A DNA stretch of 64,000 nt. Origin: Bog-159 sp963707465 (GTDB lineage Bacteria; Acidobacteriota; Terriglobia; Bryobacterales; Bryobacteraceae). This document shows positions 50,190 to 58,403 of this stretch, piece after piece. Every line of letters begins with the position of its first letter. The first letter of the stretch is position 1. The notes below the pieces were generated by a model. It worked only from the letters and a program-made list of their open reading frames with translations. It was not told where the DNA came from and searched no databases. Location: assembly GCA_963707465.1 (NCBI GenBank), contig CAVPQK010000027.1, forward strand, positions 434,001 to 498,000. The letters run 5' to 3'. A program made the position numbers and the translations under genes.

Positions 50190-51119
50190 TTAATACCCGC
50201 GCCGCTTATCCACCACGTTTTGCAGCGTCTGGCCTTTGCGGTAGCGCTCGAAATTGGCCAGGAACAACTGCATGGCGCGCTGCTGCCAGTCCGGCGTGTG
50301 ATCGGCGGAATGGGGCGAGAGCAGCAGGTTATCGAGGGCGAAGTAAGGATGGCCGGCGGGCAGGGGCTCCTGGTTGAAGACGTCCAGGGCGGCGCCGGCG
50401 ATGCGCTTTTCGCGGAGCGCGGCGATCAGGGCGGCCTCGTCCACCAGCGGGCCGCGGCCCACGTTGATCAGCACCGCTTCCGGCTTCATGGCACGCAGCT
50501 CCGGCTCGGCAATGATGCCGCGAGTTTCGGGCGTGAGCGGGGCGCTGAGCACCACGTAATCCGACTGGGCCAGGAGGGCGCGCTTGCCTTCCGCGCCGTC
50601 CGCGCGGCCGAGGCCGATCACGCGCATGCCCATGGCTTCGGCGCGGCGCGCGGCGGCTTTGCCGATGTCGCCCATGCCGATCACACCCATGGTCTGGCCG
50701 GCCACTTCGATGGTGTCGAACTGGTCCCAGACGCCGGCTTCGCGGCTGCGCACCATGCGGCGCAATCCCTTGGCGAAGAAGAGCACCGCGGCGATGACGA
50801 ATTCGCCCAGAATCTCGCTGAAGACGCCGCGCGCATTGGTGAGCGGCACGAGGCTTTCGGCCAGCTCCGGAAACAGAAGCTCGTCGAGGCCCGCGGAGCG
50901 CGAGTGAATCCAGCGCACGCGCGGCGCGATGGCCCAGACCTGGCGCAGCAGCTCGCGGCTGCCCGTCCAGTTCAGGATCACGTCCGCCTCCGGGGCCGCA
51001 TCGGCGAAGGCTTCGATGCGGTTTCCGGCCGCGATGCGGGTCGGCTCCGGCAGGGCTTCCAGCATGGCCAGAAGCGGGTCCGTTGGATCTGCCAATACCA
51101 GAACTGTGCTATGGTCCAT
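50190..51119 (-). CDS. D-2-hydroxyacid dehydrogenase
   Basis: 309 residues from ATG 51119. NAD-binding motif GVIGMGDIGKAAARRAEAMG (about 144-163). Catalytic residues of the family: Arg in LINVGRGPLVDE (about 226), Glu in DVFNQEPLP (about 255) and His in LLSPHSADHTPD (about 274). Substrate-domain segment ILNWTGSRELLRQVW at the N-terminus. It oxidises or reduces 2-hydroxy acids such as glyoxylate/hydroxypyruvate, specificity open. Divergent from the glpX remnant. Confidence 0.94.
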   Translation of the reverse strand: MDHSTVLVLADPTDPLLAMLEALPEPTRIAAGNRIEAFADAAPEADVILNWTGSRELLRQVWAIAPRVRWIHSRSAGLDELLFPELAESLVPLTNARGVFSEILGEFVIAAVLFFAKGLRRMVRSREAGVWDQFDTIEVAGQTMGVIGMGDIGKAAARRAEAMGMRVIGLGRADGAEGKRALLAQSDYVVLSAPLTPETRGIIAEPELRAMKPEAVLINVGRGPLVDEAALIAALREKRIAGAALDVFNQEPLPAGHPYFALDNLLLSPHSADHTPDWQQRAMQLFLANFERYRKGQTLQNVVDKRRGY

Positions 51120-51133
51120 GAGGAGAAGCTACC

Positions 51134-51620
51134 ATGTTCGACCTCTCTCTGGAAGTGCTGCGGGTGGTGGAGGATGCTGCCATCGCTTCAGCCCGCACCA
51201 TGGGCATGGGAGACGCCAAGACCGCCGACCACGCGGCGGTGGAATCCATGCGGCACCCATGCTGTTTATCGGCGAGAAGGTGGGGGCCAGCAAGGACCAG
51301 CCGGGCGCGATGTCGGTGGATATCGCGGTGGATCCGCTGGAGGGCACCAACCTTTGCGCGACCGGGGCGGGCGGGGCGATCACGGTGCTGGCGGCATCGG
51401 AACGGGGCGGGCTGCTGCACGCGCCGGATTGCTACATGGAGAAGATCGTGGTTGGGCCGGCGGCCAAGGGCGCGGTGGATCTGGAAGCTCCGGTGAAACA
51501 GAATTTGAAAGCCATCGCGCGCCGGCTGCAGCGCTGCGCTGTCTGAACGGAGAGATCCAGGGCCGGTTGGTGGTGAAGGACGAGGCGCAGAAGGAGCGCA
51601 TGCAGGCCATGGGGATCCGC
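51134..51620 (+). pseudogene. Remnant of class II fructose-1,6-bisphosphatase gene (glpX-like)
   Basis: ATG 51134 begins FDLSLEVLRVVEDAAIASAR...GMGDAKTADHAAVESM, a GlpX N-terminus. The metal-binding VVIGEGE segment is missing. A second frame gives MLFIGEKVGASKDQ...VDIAVDPLEGTNLCATG and RGGLLHAPDCYMEKIVVGP, ending at ARRLQRC. A third frame then supplies only the last piece (CLNGEIQGRLVVKDEAQKER, MQAMGI). Two deletions with frame changes, the second removing more than 100 residues, leave no functional enzyme. Confidence 0.85.
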
Positions 51621-51677
51621 GACAGGAGACAGGAGTCAGGAGACAGGAGTCAGGAGACAGGAGACAGGAGTCAGAAT
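51621..51677 (+). repeat. 7-bp tandem repeat (GGAGACA/GGAGTCA)
   Basis: About eight alternating units of GGAGACA and GGAGTCA between the glpX remnant and the PduS-like gene. Read through, it encodes RRQESGDRSQETGDRSQ and artificially fuses the two genes into one open frame. Confidence 0.9.
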
Positions 51678-51683
51678 AAAGGC

Positions 51684-52995
51684 ATGCTTCGCGACCAGTT
51701 GCGGGAGTGCGGGGTAGTTGGGGCGGGGGGTGCTGGGTTTCCTACGCATGTTAAGGCGGCTTCGCGCGTGGAGTTTGTGATTGCCAATGGGGCGGAGTGC
51801 GAGCCTTTGATCCACAAGGATGCGGAGTTGATGAAGCATTTTCCGGGCGAGATCCTGGCGGGGACGGCGGCTATGATGGAGGCCACCGGGGCGCCAGTGG
51901 CCAAGTTTGGGATCAAGTCGAAGAATGCGGAGTCGCTCGATGCGCTGGAATCGCAGAAGATGCCGGCTAGGATCGAGTTCGTGATGCTGGGCGATTTTTA
52001 TCCTTCGGGCGATGAATACGAATTAGTCTACGCCGCCACGGGGCGGCTGATTCCGCCCGCGGGGTTGCCGCTGCATGTGGGTTGCGTGGTGAACAACGTG
52101 GAGACGCTGTATAACGTCCATCGGGCCGCGCAGGGTGCGCCGGTGACGGAAAAATTCATCAGCATCGCGGGCGCGGTGAACCAGCCTAAGTCGTTCTGGG
52201 CGCCGATCGGGACTCCTTTCCGCGAATTGCTGGCGCTGGCGGGCGGGGCCAGGGTCGCGGACTTCGGCGTGTTTGTCAGCGGCCTGATGATGGGAACGCT
52301 GACGTTCGATCTGGACGACGTGGTGACGAAGACCACCGGCGGACTGATCGTGCTGCCGCGCGATCATTATTTGATCTCGCGGCGGGACGCGCTCGCAAGC
52401 GCAGATGAACCACATCGGCAAGTCGGCGTGCGACCAGTGCAGCTATTGCACGGAATTCTGCCCGCGCTACCTGCTGGGGTATGAAGTAACGCCGCACAAG
52501 GTGATGCGCAGCCTGGGCTTCACGCTGACGGGATCGCAAAACTGGAACCAGTGGTCGGAGCTTTGCTGCGCCTGCGGGCTGTGCACGTTGTACGCGTGTC
52601 CGGAGGATCTTTACCCCAAGGAAGCCTGCGACCAGGGCAAGCACGACCGGCGCGCGGCCGGGCTGAAATTCGTGCAGCAGAAACCGGTGCAGGTGCACCC
52701 CATGAAGGAGTATCGCCGGGTGCCGCTGAGCATGCTGCGGAAACGGCTGAAGGTGGAAGAGTACGAAGCGGAGACGCCTTTTGAAAGGCGCGAGTACCGG
52801 CCGGCCGCGGTGCGCATCAAGCTGAAGCAGCATGCGGGGGCGCCGGCCAGGCCGGTGGTCGCGGAGGGCGCGGCGGTGAGCAAAGGCCAGACGATCGGGC
52901 GCGTGGAAGCGAACGAACTGGGGGCCGCGATCCACGCGAGCATCGACGGCCGGGTGCGCCGCATCACGGGCGAGTTTATCGAAATTGTGGCATAG
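51684..52995 (+). pseudogene. pduS: PduS/RnfC-like iron-sulfur flavoprotein gene with a +1 frameshift
   Basis: First part from ATG 51684: LRDQLRECGVVGAGGAGFPT, FVIANGAECEPLIHKD, a SLBB domain (VNQPKSFWAPIGTPFRELLA) and a segment ending YLISRRDALAS. One extra base at 52401 shifts the frame; the rest reads QMNHIGKSACDQCSYCTEFC with two 4Fe-4S motifs (CDQCSYCTEFCP and CCACGLCTLYACP) and a C-terminal biotinyl-like domain to 52995. PduS is a flavin/Fe-S cobalamin reductase that docks on microcompartment shell protein PduT, encoded next. The single insertion is either inactivating, programmed, or an error. About 437 residues when repaired. Confidence 0.88.
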
Positions 52996-52998
52996 GAT

Positions 52999-53550
52999 AT
53001 GGCGAAGAATTCCATTGGGATGGTGGAGCTGGGCAGCATCGCGGCGGGCTACCAGGTGTGCGACGCCATGCTGAAGGCGGCGGACGTGGAGCTGGTGCTG
53101 GCGCGGTCCATTTGTTCCGGCAAGTACATGGTGATGGTGCGCGGCGAGGTGGGCGCGGTGCAGGCGGCGGTAGCTTCGGGGAATACGGCGGGCAGCTTTT
53201 CGGTGATCGACTGCTTCACCATCGCCAACCTACACGAGTCCATCTTCCCGGCTATCAGCGGCGCGGTGAAGGTGGAGGGGCTGGACGCGCTGGGCATCCT
53301 GGAATCGTTCTCGGTGGCTTCGCTGATCGAAGGCGCGGACGCGGCGGCGAAGGCGGCGGACGTGCAGTTGATCGAGGTGCGGCTGGCGATGGCGCTGGGC
53401 GGGAAGGCGTTCGTCACGTTGACGGGCGATGTGGCGGCGGTGGAGAGCGCGGTGGAGGCGGGAGCGCGGGCGATCGCGCAGAAGGGGCTGCTGGTTAATA
53501 AGGTGGTGATTGCGCGGCCGCGGGCAGAGTTGCTCAACGAGATGATTTAG
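52999..53550 (+). CDS. pduT: PduT-like bacterial microcompartment shell protein (tandem BMC, BMC-T)
   Basis: 183 residues from ATG 52999, 3 bp after the PduS-like gene. Two BMC domains: NSIGMVELGSIAAGYQVCDA (about 4-23) and DALGILESFSVASLIEGADA (about 95-114), each ending in a typical strand such as VIARPRAEL. Cys in LARSICSGKYMVM (about 37) matches the PduT position that binds a 4Fe-4S cluster in the trimer pore. No enzyme core or other shell gene is in the window, so this is a satellite shell-plus-reductase pair whose main locus must lie elsewhere. Confidence 0.94.
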   Translation: MAKNSIGMVELGSIAAGYQVCDAMLKAADVELVLARSICSGKYMVMVRGEVGAVQAAVASGNTAGSFSVIDCFTIANLHESIFPAISGAVKVEGLDALGILESFSVASLIEGADAAAKAADVQLIEVRLAMALGGKAFVTLTGDVAAVESAVEAGARAIAQKGLLVNKVVIARPRAELLNEMI

Positions 53551-53557
53551 CGGGACT

Positions 53558-53597
53558 GGCGGAGCTAAAGCTCCGCGCGGGCTGAAGCCCGCCCTCC
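53558..53597 (+). repeat. Dual-hairpin element h (CCTCC-tailed variant)
   Basis: GCGGAGCT-AA-AGCTCCGC then GCGGGCT-GA-AGCCCGC with tail CCTCC. Same architecture as the CCCCAC class but different stem sequence and loops. It sits 8 bp after the pduT-like stop and may serve as terminator. Confidence 0.88.
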
Positions 53598-53658
53598 ATC
53601 TGCCCCTTGAATTCCACTTGGAATGGACATACATTTAGACTGGAGACGGAGGTTTCAG

Positions 53659-53997
53659 ATGAAACTGTCTTTTGCAGTGCCACTTTTCCTGGCTGCCGGG
53701 ATGGCGGCGTTCGCGCAGGCAGTGCCCCGGATGACTACTGTCGATCCGGGCACGGGGAGGGCGGGCGATGAGATCGTGGTCGGCGGGGAGAATCTGGAAA
53801 AGGCGCAGGTGGCCAAGCTGTACCTGACGGACGGGAAGAACGACTATCAGGTGGATGTGACCGGGCAAGAGAGCGCCAGCATCAAGTTCAAGATTCCGGC
53901 CAAGGCGCCGGCCGGCCGCTTCGCCCTGATGCTGCTTACCACGGGAAAGGAACCCAAGCTGATCGAGGAGCCCGTGAAGGTGACGGTGGAGCAGTAG
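53659..53997 (+). CDS. Small secreted IPT/TIG-domain protein
   Basis: 112 residues from ATG 53659, with GGAGG upstream. Signal peptide KLSFAVPLFLAAGMAAFAQA. The mature part is a single immunoglobulin-like IPT/TIG domain: VDPGTGRAGDEIVVGGENLE, then KLYLTDGKNDYQVDV and IKFKIPAKAPAGRFALMLLT. Such single-domain proteins are usually periplasmic or surface binding modules. No partner identified. Confidence 0.85.
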   Translation: MKLSFAVPLFLAAGMAAFAQAVPRMTTVDPGTGRAGDEIVVGGENLEKAQVAKLYLTDGKNDYQVDVTGQESASIKFKIPAKAPAGRFALMLLTTGKEPKLIEEPVKVTVEQ

Positions 53998-54002
53998 GGG
54001 AA

Positions 54003-54027
54003 CCGCTCCCTGACGGTCGCGGCTCGG
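54003..54027 (+). repeat. Interspersed 25-bp element (family 3), intergenic copy
   Basis: Identical over 25 bp to the copy inside kdsB. Between the stops of the convergent IPT and TPR genes, where it fills almost the whole 34-bp gap. Confidence 0.92.
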
Positions 54028-54031
54028 TTCC

Positions 54032-55228
54032 CTAGCGGCGGTAGGGAGAAGAGATGTAGCGGCGCGATTCGCGGGCCGCTTCGGCGTCCGGCGCGTACGC
54101 CATAGCCTTTTTGTATGCCTCCACGGCCAGGCTGTGCCGCTGGGTGAGATCGTAGATCTGGCCCACGCGCATCCAGGCCAGCACCCCGGTGTTCAAATCC
54201 ACCTCGTCGGCATGCGCGGTCACCTTCTGCATATTGGCCAGCGCGGCGTCGAGGTCGCCATACCAGAACTGGATGGTCCCCAAGTGGTAGTAAATCGACT
54301 CCCAGGGTACGCGCGCGTAGCCGGGCGCGTGCTGGGTTTTCAATTGCGCGACTTGCTGGACATAGCCCAGCGCCTTATTCTTATCGCCTAGCGCCGAGTA
54401 CATGCCCGCCTGCTCGAAGCGCAGCAGGTAATTGCGCGGGAAGCGGGCGATGAGGCTCTCCACTAAGGGTATGGCCTTGACGGGCTGGCGTTCGCGGCGG
54501 TAGATGGCGGCCAGGAAAATCTGCGCATCGATGCGATTCAGCGAACCGCGCGCGGCCACCTGCTCCACGATGCGGATGCCTTGCTCCTTGTCGCCATGGA
54601 AGCCGATCAGGAATCCGAACATTTTGTAGAAGGCCGGCAGGCTGCCGATTACGTAGTCGTGGAGGCCTTGCACCAGGCGGGCGTCGATGTTCGACGGTTC
54701 CAGTTCGCTCACCCGGTTATGCATTTTTCGCGCGGTGGTGGAGTCATGCAGGGCGTCCACCCAGGCCTTCTGGACCAGGAAGAAGTAGTTCGCGCGCAAG
54801 CCGTAGGTGATGCCCATGGCATAGAGCGCGCCGGCGTCGTTGGGATTATGGCGGAGGCGGGCCTGCTCCAGATCGAGGGCCTTTTGGATTTCGCCGAGGA
54901 AGCGCTGCTGGGTCTCGCGCGACGGATTCAGTTTGGCGCGGCGCAGCAGGGAGTTGTTGCCGGTGACCAACTCGCTTTCGAGCGCGCCATCGCGATACAT
55001 CTCGCCGAACACGACCGTTTCGGCGGCGTGGTTGTGCAGGTCGGGGTTGGTGGGATCCTTGGCGATGGCCTGGTCGAAGGCGGCCAGCGCCTGGTCGAAT
55101 TCCAGGTTGTAGAAGTGATCGTAGCCTTCGTCGACCAGGCTGTTTCCGGCATAGAGGCGCGTGAGGAAAAGGGCCGCGAGGCAGAGAGCGGGGCCGGGGG
55201 CCCCGCGCAGGCTGAGAGCCTGCCCCAC
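54032..55228 (-). CDS. TPR-repeat protein whose start and signal peptide begin in a hairpin element
   Basis: 398 residues from GTG 55228. No other start in frame precedes the mature region. The first residues MGQALSLRGAPG are encoded by the reverse complement of a hairpin element (GCAGGCT-GAG-AGCCTGC, CCCCAC), which supplies GTG plus the n-region. A hydrophobic core PALCLAALFLTRLYA and a likely cleavage before GNSL follow. TPR-like pairs cover the rest (ALAAFDQAIAKDPTNPDLHN, ALGYVQQVAQLK). The GTG directly follows the TAA of the upstream membrane gene. Probably periplasmic, function unknown. Confidence 0.85.
   Translation of the reverse strand: MGQALSLRGAPGPALCLAALFLTRLYAGNSLVDEGYDHFYNLEFDQALAAFDQAIAKDPTNPDLHNHAAETVVFGEMYRDGALESELVTGNNSLLRRAKLNPSRETQQRFLGEIQKALDLEQARLRHNPNDAGALYAMGITYGLRANYFFLVQKAWVDALHDSTTARKMHNRVSELEPSNIDARLVQGLHDYVIGSLPAFYKMFGFLIGFHGDKEQGIRIVEQVAARGSLNRIDAQIFLAAIYRRERQPVKAIPLVESLIARFPRNYLLRFEQAGMYSALGDKNKALGYVQQVAQLKTQHAPGYARVPWESIYYHLGTIQFWYGDLDAALANMQKVTAHADEVDLNTGVLAWMRVGQIYDLTQRHSLAVEAYKKAMAYAPDAEAARESRRYISSPYRR
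55206..55228 (-). repeat. Half hairpin element i, coding
   Basis: Only the second hairpin (GCAGGCT-GAG-AGCCTGC) and the CCCCAC tail are present. Read on the minus strand the tail becomes GTGGGG and provides the start codon of the TPR gene. Confidence 0.88.
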
Positions 55229-56401
55229 TTAGCGGCGCACTCGGCGCATCCAGCCGCCCCAGCCCAGGCCCGCGCGGGCCATCAGCGCGCCCAGCACGAG
55301 GGCGGTGGCGATGCGGGTCCAGAACTGGCGGGCGCCGGGCTCGATCTGGGTGAAAACGTTGCGTACCCAATCCGTGTCGCTGGGGACGAAGAAGGGAAAA
55401 TATCCCGATCCGAAGATCCAGTTGTGGGCCGCCGGCGTCATCAGAAAGTCGGCGAAGGGCCACTGCACGGCCATCAGCGCGAACAGGAAAATAGGCGGGA
55501 TGGCCGCGGCGCGCGCCCAATAGCTCCAGCGCTGCCAATAGGGGCGGGTGAGGTCCAGAAGGAACGCGGGCACGATGAACAGGATCGGAAAATCGGGCGG
55601 CACGAAGTGAGTCAGATGCTGGAAGACAGGGCCCAGCTTGGGCTCGGCCGGGAACAGCGGCAGAATCCAGACGTAGAGCAGGTTCAGCGACGTGTAGATG
55701 CCGGCGACGACGGTGCCCGCCCAGCGGAAATCCGACATGCGGTAAAGGCCGGCCAGAAAGAAGCACGATCCCAGCGTCATCAGCAGATAGAAGAGCGCGC
55801 TGTGCATGTAATTGCGTATCAGGAATTCCTGAAAGATGCCGAACGAGGTGACCAGCAGGAAGGTGTAGGTATAGAGCAGGAGCGCATGCAGCTTGGTGTG
55901 CAGCGCGCCTTCGGCCGAGCTCAGATGACCCAGGATCAGGAGCAGCGTGCCGACGCGGATGACCAGGATGCCCACGATCAGCAGCACGTGCGGCGGGCTG
56001 AGCACCTTTACGTCGAGGCCGTAAGCGGCGTGCCACCAGTTGTCGAACGGCGCCGACACGATCATGGCGGTGCCGCCCCAGGCGGCCACAAAAGCGCCGA
56101 GCGGTCCGCGAAAGCCCCACATCCGCACCGAGTCTGCGCGCGCTTCCGGGGAGTGGCCGAAGGTGCTGGACAGGATCAGGTAGCCGCACGAAATGCCGGC
56201 CAGGATGCCGCAGAGGTAGATCAACATGTGCGGCGCGGTCCAGAATGTATCGCGGCCGATGCTCTTGTGCCAGGAGATGTCCCAGATGCCGCCGATCGAG
56301 GCGGAGGTGATCGCGATCACGCAGGTGGAGATGTACCAGGGGACGGATGCCGTGCGTTCGCCAGCGTGTTCCGCCCAGGTGATTGTTGCGCTCTGAGCCA
56401 T
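55229..56401 (-). CDS. Polytopic membrane protein of unknown function
   Basis: 390 residues from ATG 56401 (GTG 56413 also possible). About nine to ten hydrophobic helices, for example FWTAPHMLIYLCGILAGISC, LLIVGILVIRVGTLLLILG, FLLVTSFGIFQEFLI, FYLLMTLGSCFFLAGLYR and a C-terminal IATALVLGALMARAGLGWG. Conserved-looking His and Trp occur at loop edges (WDISWHKSIGRD, FDNWWHAAYGLD). Such conserved His/Trp can mark metal or heme binding, but I recognise no family. Operon with the TPR gene downstream. Confidence 0.8.
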   Translation of the reverse strand: MAQSATITWAEHAGERTASVPWYISTCVIAITSASIGGIWDISWHKSIGRDTFWTAPHMLIYLCGILAGISCGYLILSSTFGHSPEARADSVRMWGFRGPLGAFVAAWGGTAMIVSAPFDNWWHAAYGLDVKVLSPPHVLLIVGILVIRVGTLLLILGHLSSAEGALHTKLHALLLYTYTFLLVTSFGIFQEFLIRNYMHSALFYLLMTLGSCFFLAGLYRMSDFRWAGTVVAGIYTSLNLLYVWILPLFPAEPKLGPVFQHLTHFVPPDFPILFIVPAFLLDLTRPYWQRWSYWARAAAIPPIFLFALMAVQWPFADFLMTPAAHNWIFGSGYFPFFVPSDTDWVRNVFTQIEPGARQFWTRIATALVLGALMARAGLGWGGWMRRVRR

Positions 56402-56458
56402 AAGAGTCTTCACTCAAGTCTACACCTGTGCGCGAACCAACTAAGTTACAATCTGGTT

Positions 56459-56941
56459 ATGCGCGGAAACGAAGAGGTCCTACGGTTGCTGAATGAAGTG
56501 CTGAAAGCGGAACTGACCGCGATCAACCAGTATTTCCTGCATGCCAAGATGTGCGAGAGCTGGGGATACCAGAGGCTGGCGGCGCTGGACCGGCAGGAAT
56601 CCATCGAAGAGATGCAGCACGCCGACATCCTGATGCAGCGCATCCTATTTCTGGAAGGCATTCCCAACATGACGGAGCTGTTTCCGATCAAAGTGGGCCC
56701 GGACGTGAAAACGCAACTGGAGAACGACCTGGCGCTGGAACTGGATGCGGTGCCGCGGTTGAACGAAGCCATCAAGGTGGCCACGCATGTGGGCGACAAC
56801 GGTTCGCGCGAATTGTTCAAGCAGATCCTGCTGGACGAAGAGCATCACATCGATTACCTGGAAGGGCAACTGCACATCGTCGAGGAGATCGGGCTGGACA
56901 ATTACCTGGCGCAACAAATTCATCCCGCCGGCAAGAGTTGA
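56459..56941 (+). CDS. bfr: Bacterioferritin
   Basis: 160 residues from ATG 56459. Four-helix bundle with ferroxidase ligands: Glu in VLKAELTAINQYFLHAKM (about 18), ESIEEMQHAD giving Glu51, heme-ligand Met52 and His54, Glu in LALELDAVPRLNEA (about 94), and ILLDEEHHIDYLEGQL (about 127-130). It stores iron as a heme-containing 24-mer. The Met heme ligand and normal length favour true bacterioferritin over plain ferritin. No Bfd gene beside it. Confidence 0.96.
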   Translation: MRGNEEVLRLLNEVLKAELTAINQYFLHAKMCESWGYQRLAALDRQESIEEMQHADILMQRILFLEGIPNMTELFPIKVGPDVKTQLENDLALELDAVPRLNEAIKVATHVGDNGSRELFKQILLDEEHHIDYLEGQLHIVEEIGLDNYLAQQIHPAGKS

Positions 56942-57068
56942 TGCGGGCGGGTTTGTTGTAGAATAAAGATTCACCGGGAGGTGAGTCTTCTCGAGTAGCA
57001 GGCGCGCTTTACCGCTCTCCGAATTTTTTCCTCCGATCTTCGGCACGGTATCGCACGGCCTTTTTTCG

Positions 57069-57800
57069 CTGCTCTTCCCCGACGAGTGCCGCATTTGTAA
57101 TCGCCCGCTGGAGCGCTTCTCGCGCGTGCCGGTGTGCGCGGATTGCCTGAAAGAGCCCGCGCCGCTGAGCGCCGAGTTCTTCTGTCTTAACTGCCGGACC
57201 CCATTCCGCAACAGCTTTCCGCTGGACTCCGAGGGCCGCTGCATGCTTTGCCGGAGCGGACAGCGGGGCTTCGACGAAGCGTTTTGTTACGGAGCGTACG
57301 AAGGCACGCTGCGGAAGCTGATCCACCTTTTCAAATACAGCGGCATGCGGCGGCTGGACCAGCCGCTGGGCGCATTGCTGGCCGACGCGCTGCCGCGCGA
57401 CAGGCAATTCGATCTGGTGACAGCGGTGCCGCTACACTGGCGCAGGCGGTGGCAGCGCGGCTACAACCAGGCGGAGCTGTTGGGCAAGGCGATCGCGCGG
57501 GCGCGGGGCATTCCAGTGGTGCGCGTGTTGCGGCGGGGATCGGCCACGCGGGCGCAGGCCGGGCTGAGCAACGCGCAACGGCGGGAGAACGTGGCCGGCG
57601 CTTTCCGCGCGCGGCGCAGAGTGGCGGGGTTGCGGATCCTGCTGGTGGACGATGTAATGACCACGGGCGCGACGGCGGGAGCTTGCGCGCGGGCATTGAA
57701 GAAAGCCGGAGCGAAGTCGGTGTCGCTGGCGGCGCTGGCGCGCGTAGACCGGAGATTTTCGGATCAAGCGGATTTTGGCGAGCGAAAGGGACCCGTTTAA
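57069..57800 (+). CDS. comF: ComF-family phosphoribosyltransferase-like protein
   Basis: The frame is open from 56985. The first conventional start is GTG 57126, but the Cys-rich zinc finger typical of ComF begins earlier (FPDECRICNRPLERF from about 57078), so translation must start upstream, possibly CTG 57069. Second half of the finger: CADCL, FCLNCRTPF, CMLCRSG. PRTase domain: FKYSGMRRLDQPLG, VTAVPLHWRRRWQRGYNQAELL and the PRPP loop ILLVDDVMTTGATAGACARAL (about 190). Linked to DNA uptake in competent bacteria; molecular role incompletely known. The stop is adjacent to the HNH gene start. Confidence 0.88.
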   Translation: MLFPDECRICNRPLERFSRVPVCADCLKEPAPLSAEFFCLNCRTPFRNSFPLDSEGRCMLCRSGQRGFDEAFCYGAYEGTLRKLIHLFKYSGMRRLDQPLGALLADALPRDRQFDLVTAVPLHWRRRWQRGYNQAELLGKAIARARGIPVVRVLRRGSATRAQAGLSNAQRRENVAGAFRARRRVAGLRILLVDDVMTTGATAGACARALKKAGAKSVSLAALARVDRRFSDQADFGERKGPV

Positions 57801-58328
57801 ATGACCAGTGTGCACAGATTGCAGAAACCCGTACTGGTGTTGAATGCCAGTTTCGAGCCGATCAACATCTGCGCGGCGCGGCGCGCGCTGGTGCTGGTGT
57901 TGAAGGGGGTGGCGTCGGCGGAGGAGGAATCCACGCACCACATCCACTCGGCGCGCAGCGCGGTGAAGCTGCCGAGCGTGATCCGATTGCTGGAATACCG
58001 GCGTATCCCGCACCAGACGCGGGCGCTGTCGCGCAAGAACATCCTGATGCGGGACCGCTACACGTGCCAATACTGCCATCGCACGCTGCCTTCTTCGGAG
58101 TTGACGCTGGACCATGTGGTGCCGCGGTCGCGCGCGGGCGAATCCAATTGGGAGAACCTGGTGGCGTGCTGCAATCCGTGCAACAACCGGAAGGGCAACC
58201 GCACGCCGGAGGAATCGGGGATGAAGCTGGCGCGGCAGCCGCGGCCATTCAGTCTGCACACCAGCCGGCATCTGATGCGGCTGCTGGGCAAGAGCGACGA
58301 GCAGTGGCGGAAGTATTTGTTTTACTGA
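57801..58328 (+). CDS. HNH endonuclease
   Basis: 175 residues from ATG 57801. N-terminal PVLVLNASFEPINICAARRAL is a segment shared by a widespread HNH family. The nuclease core has zinc cysteines CQYCHR and CNPCNNRKGN, catalytic LTLDHVVPRSRAGESNWENL (about 95-114) and a basic C-terminus. Found as a chromosomal single gene in many bacteria, often beside comF or DNA-metabolism genes; exact role unknown. Co-transcribed with comF. Confidence 0.93.
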   Translation: MTSVHRLQKPVLVLNASFEPINICAARRALVLVLKGVASAEEESTHHIHSARSAVKLPSVIRLLEYRRIPHQTRALSRKNILMRDRYTCQYCHRTLPSSELTLDHVVPRSRAGESNWENLVACCNPCNNRKGNRTPEESGMKLARQPRPFSLHTSRHLMRLLGKSDEQWRKYLFY

Positions 58329-58338
58329 GGCGGACTGA

Positions 58339-58380
58339 GGCCGGCGGAAAGCCGGCTGCGGGCAGGATTGCCCGCCCTCC
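58339..58380 (+). repeat. Dual-hairpin element j (CCTCC-tailed)
   Basis: GCCGGC-GGAAA-GCCGGC then GCGGGCA-GGAT-TGCCCGC and CCTCC tail. It follows the HNH stop closely and may terminate the comF operon. Confidence 0.85.
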
Positions 58381-58403
58381 AACCATCTACAATTAGGGAA
58401 GGG

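Noticed and set aside
50145..52484. A single 779-codon plus-strand open frame
   Set aside because: Its first third is antisense to the hydroxyacid dehydrogenase, then it crosses the glpX remnant and the 7-bp array before entering the PduS-like gene. Only the part from 51684 is a real gene.
54581..56941. A 786-codon plus-strand open frame ending in bacterioferritin
   Set aside because: All but the last 160 codons are antisense to the TPR and membrane-protein genes and have the Gly/Ala/Arg-rich composition of GC-driven shadow frames.
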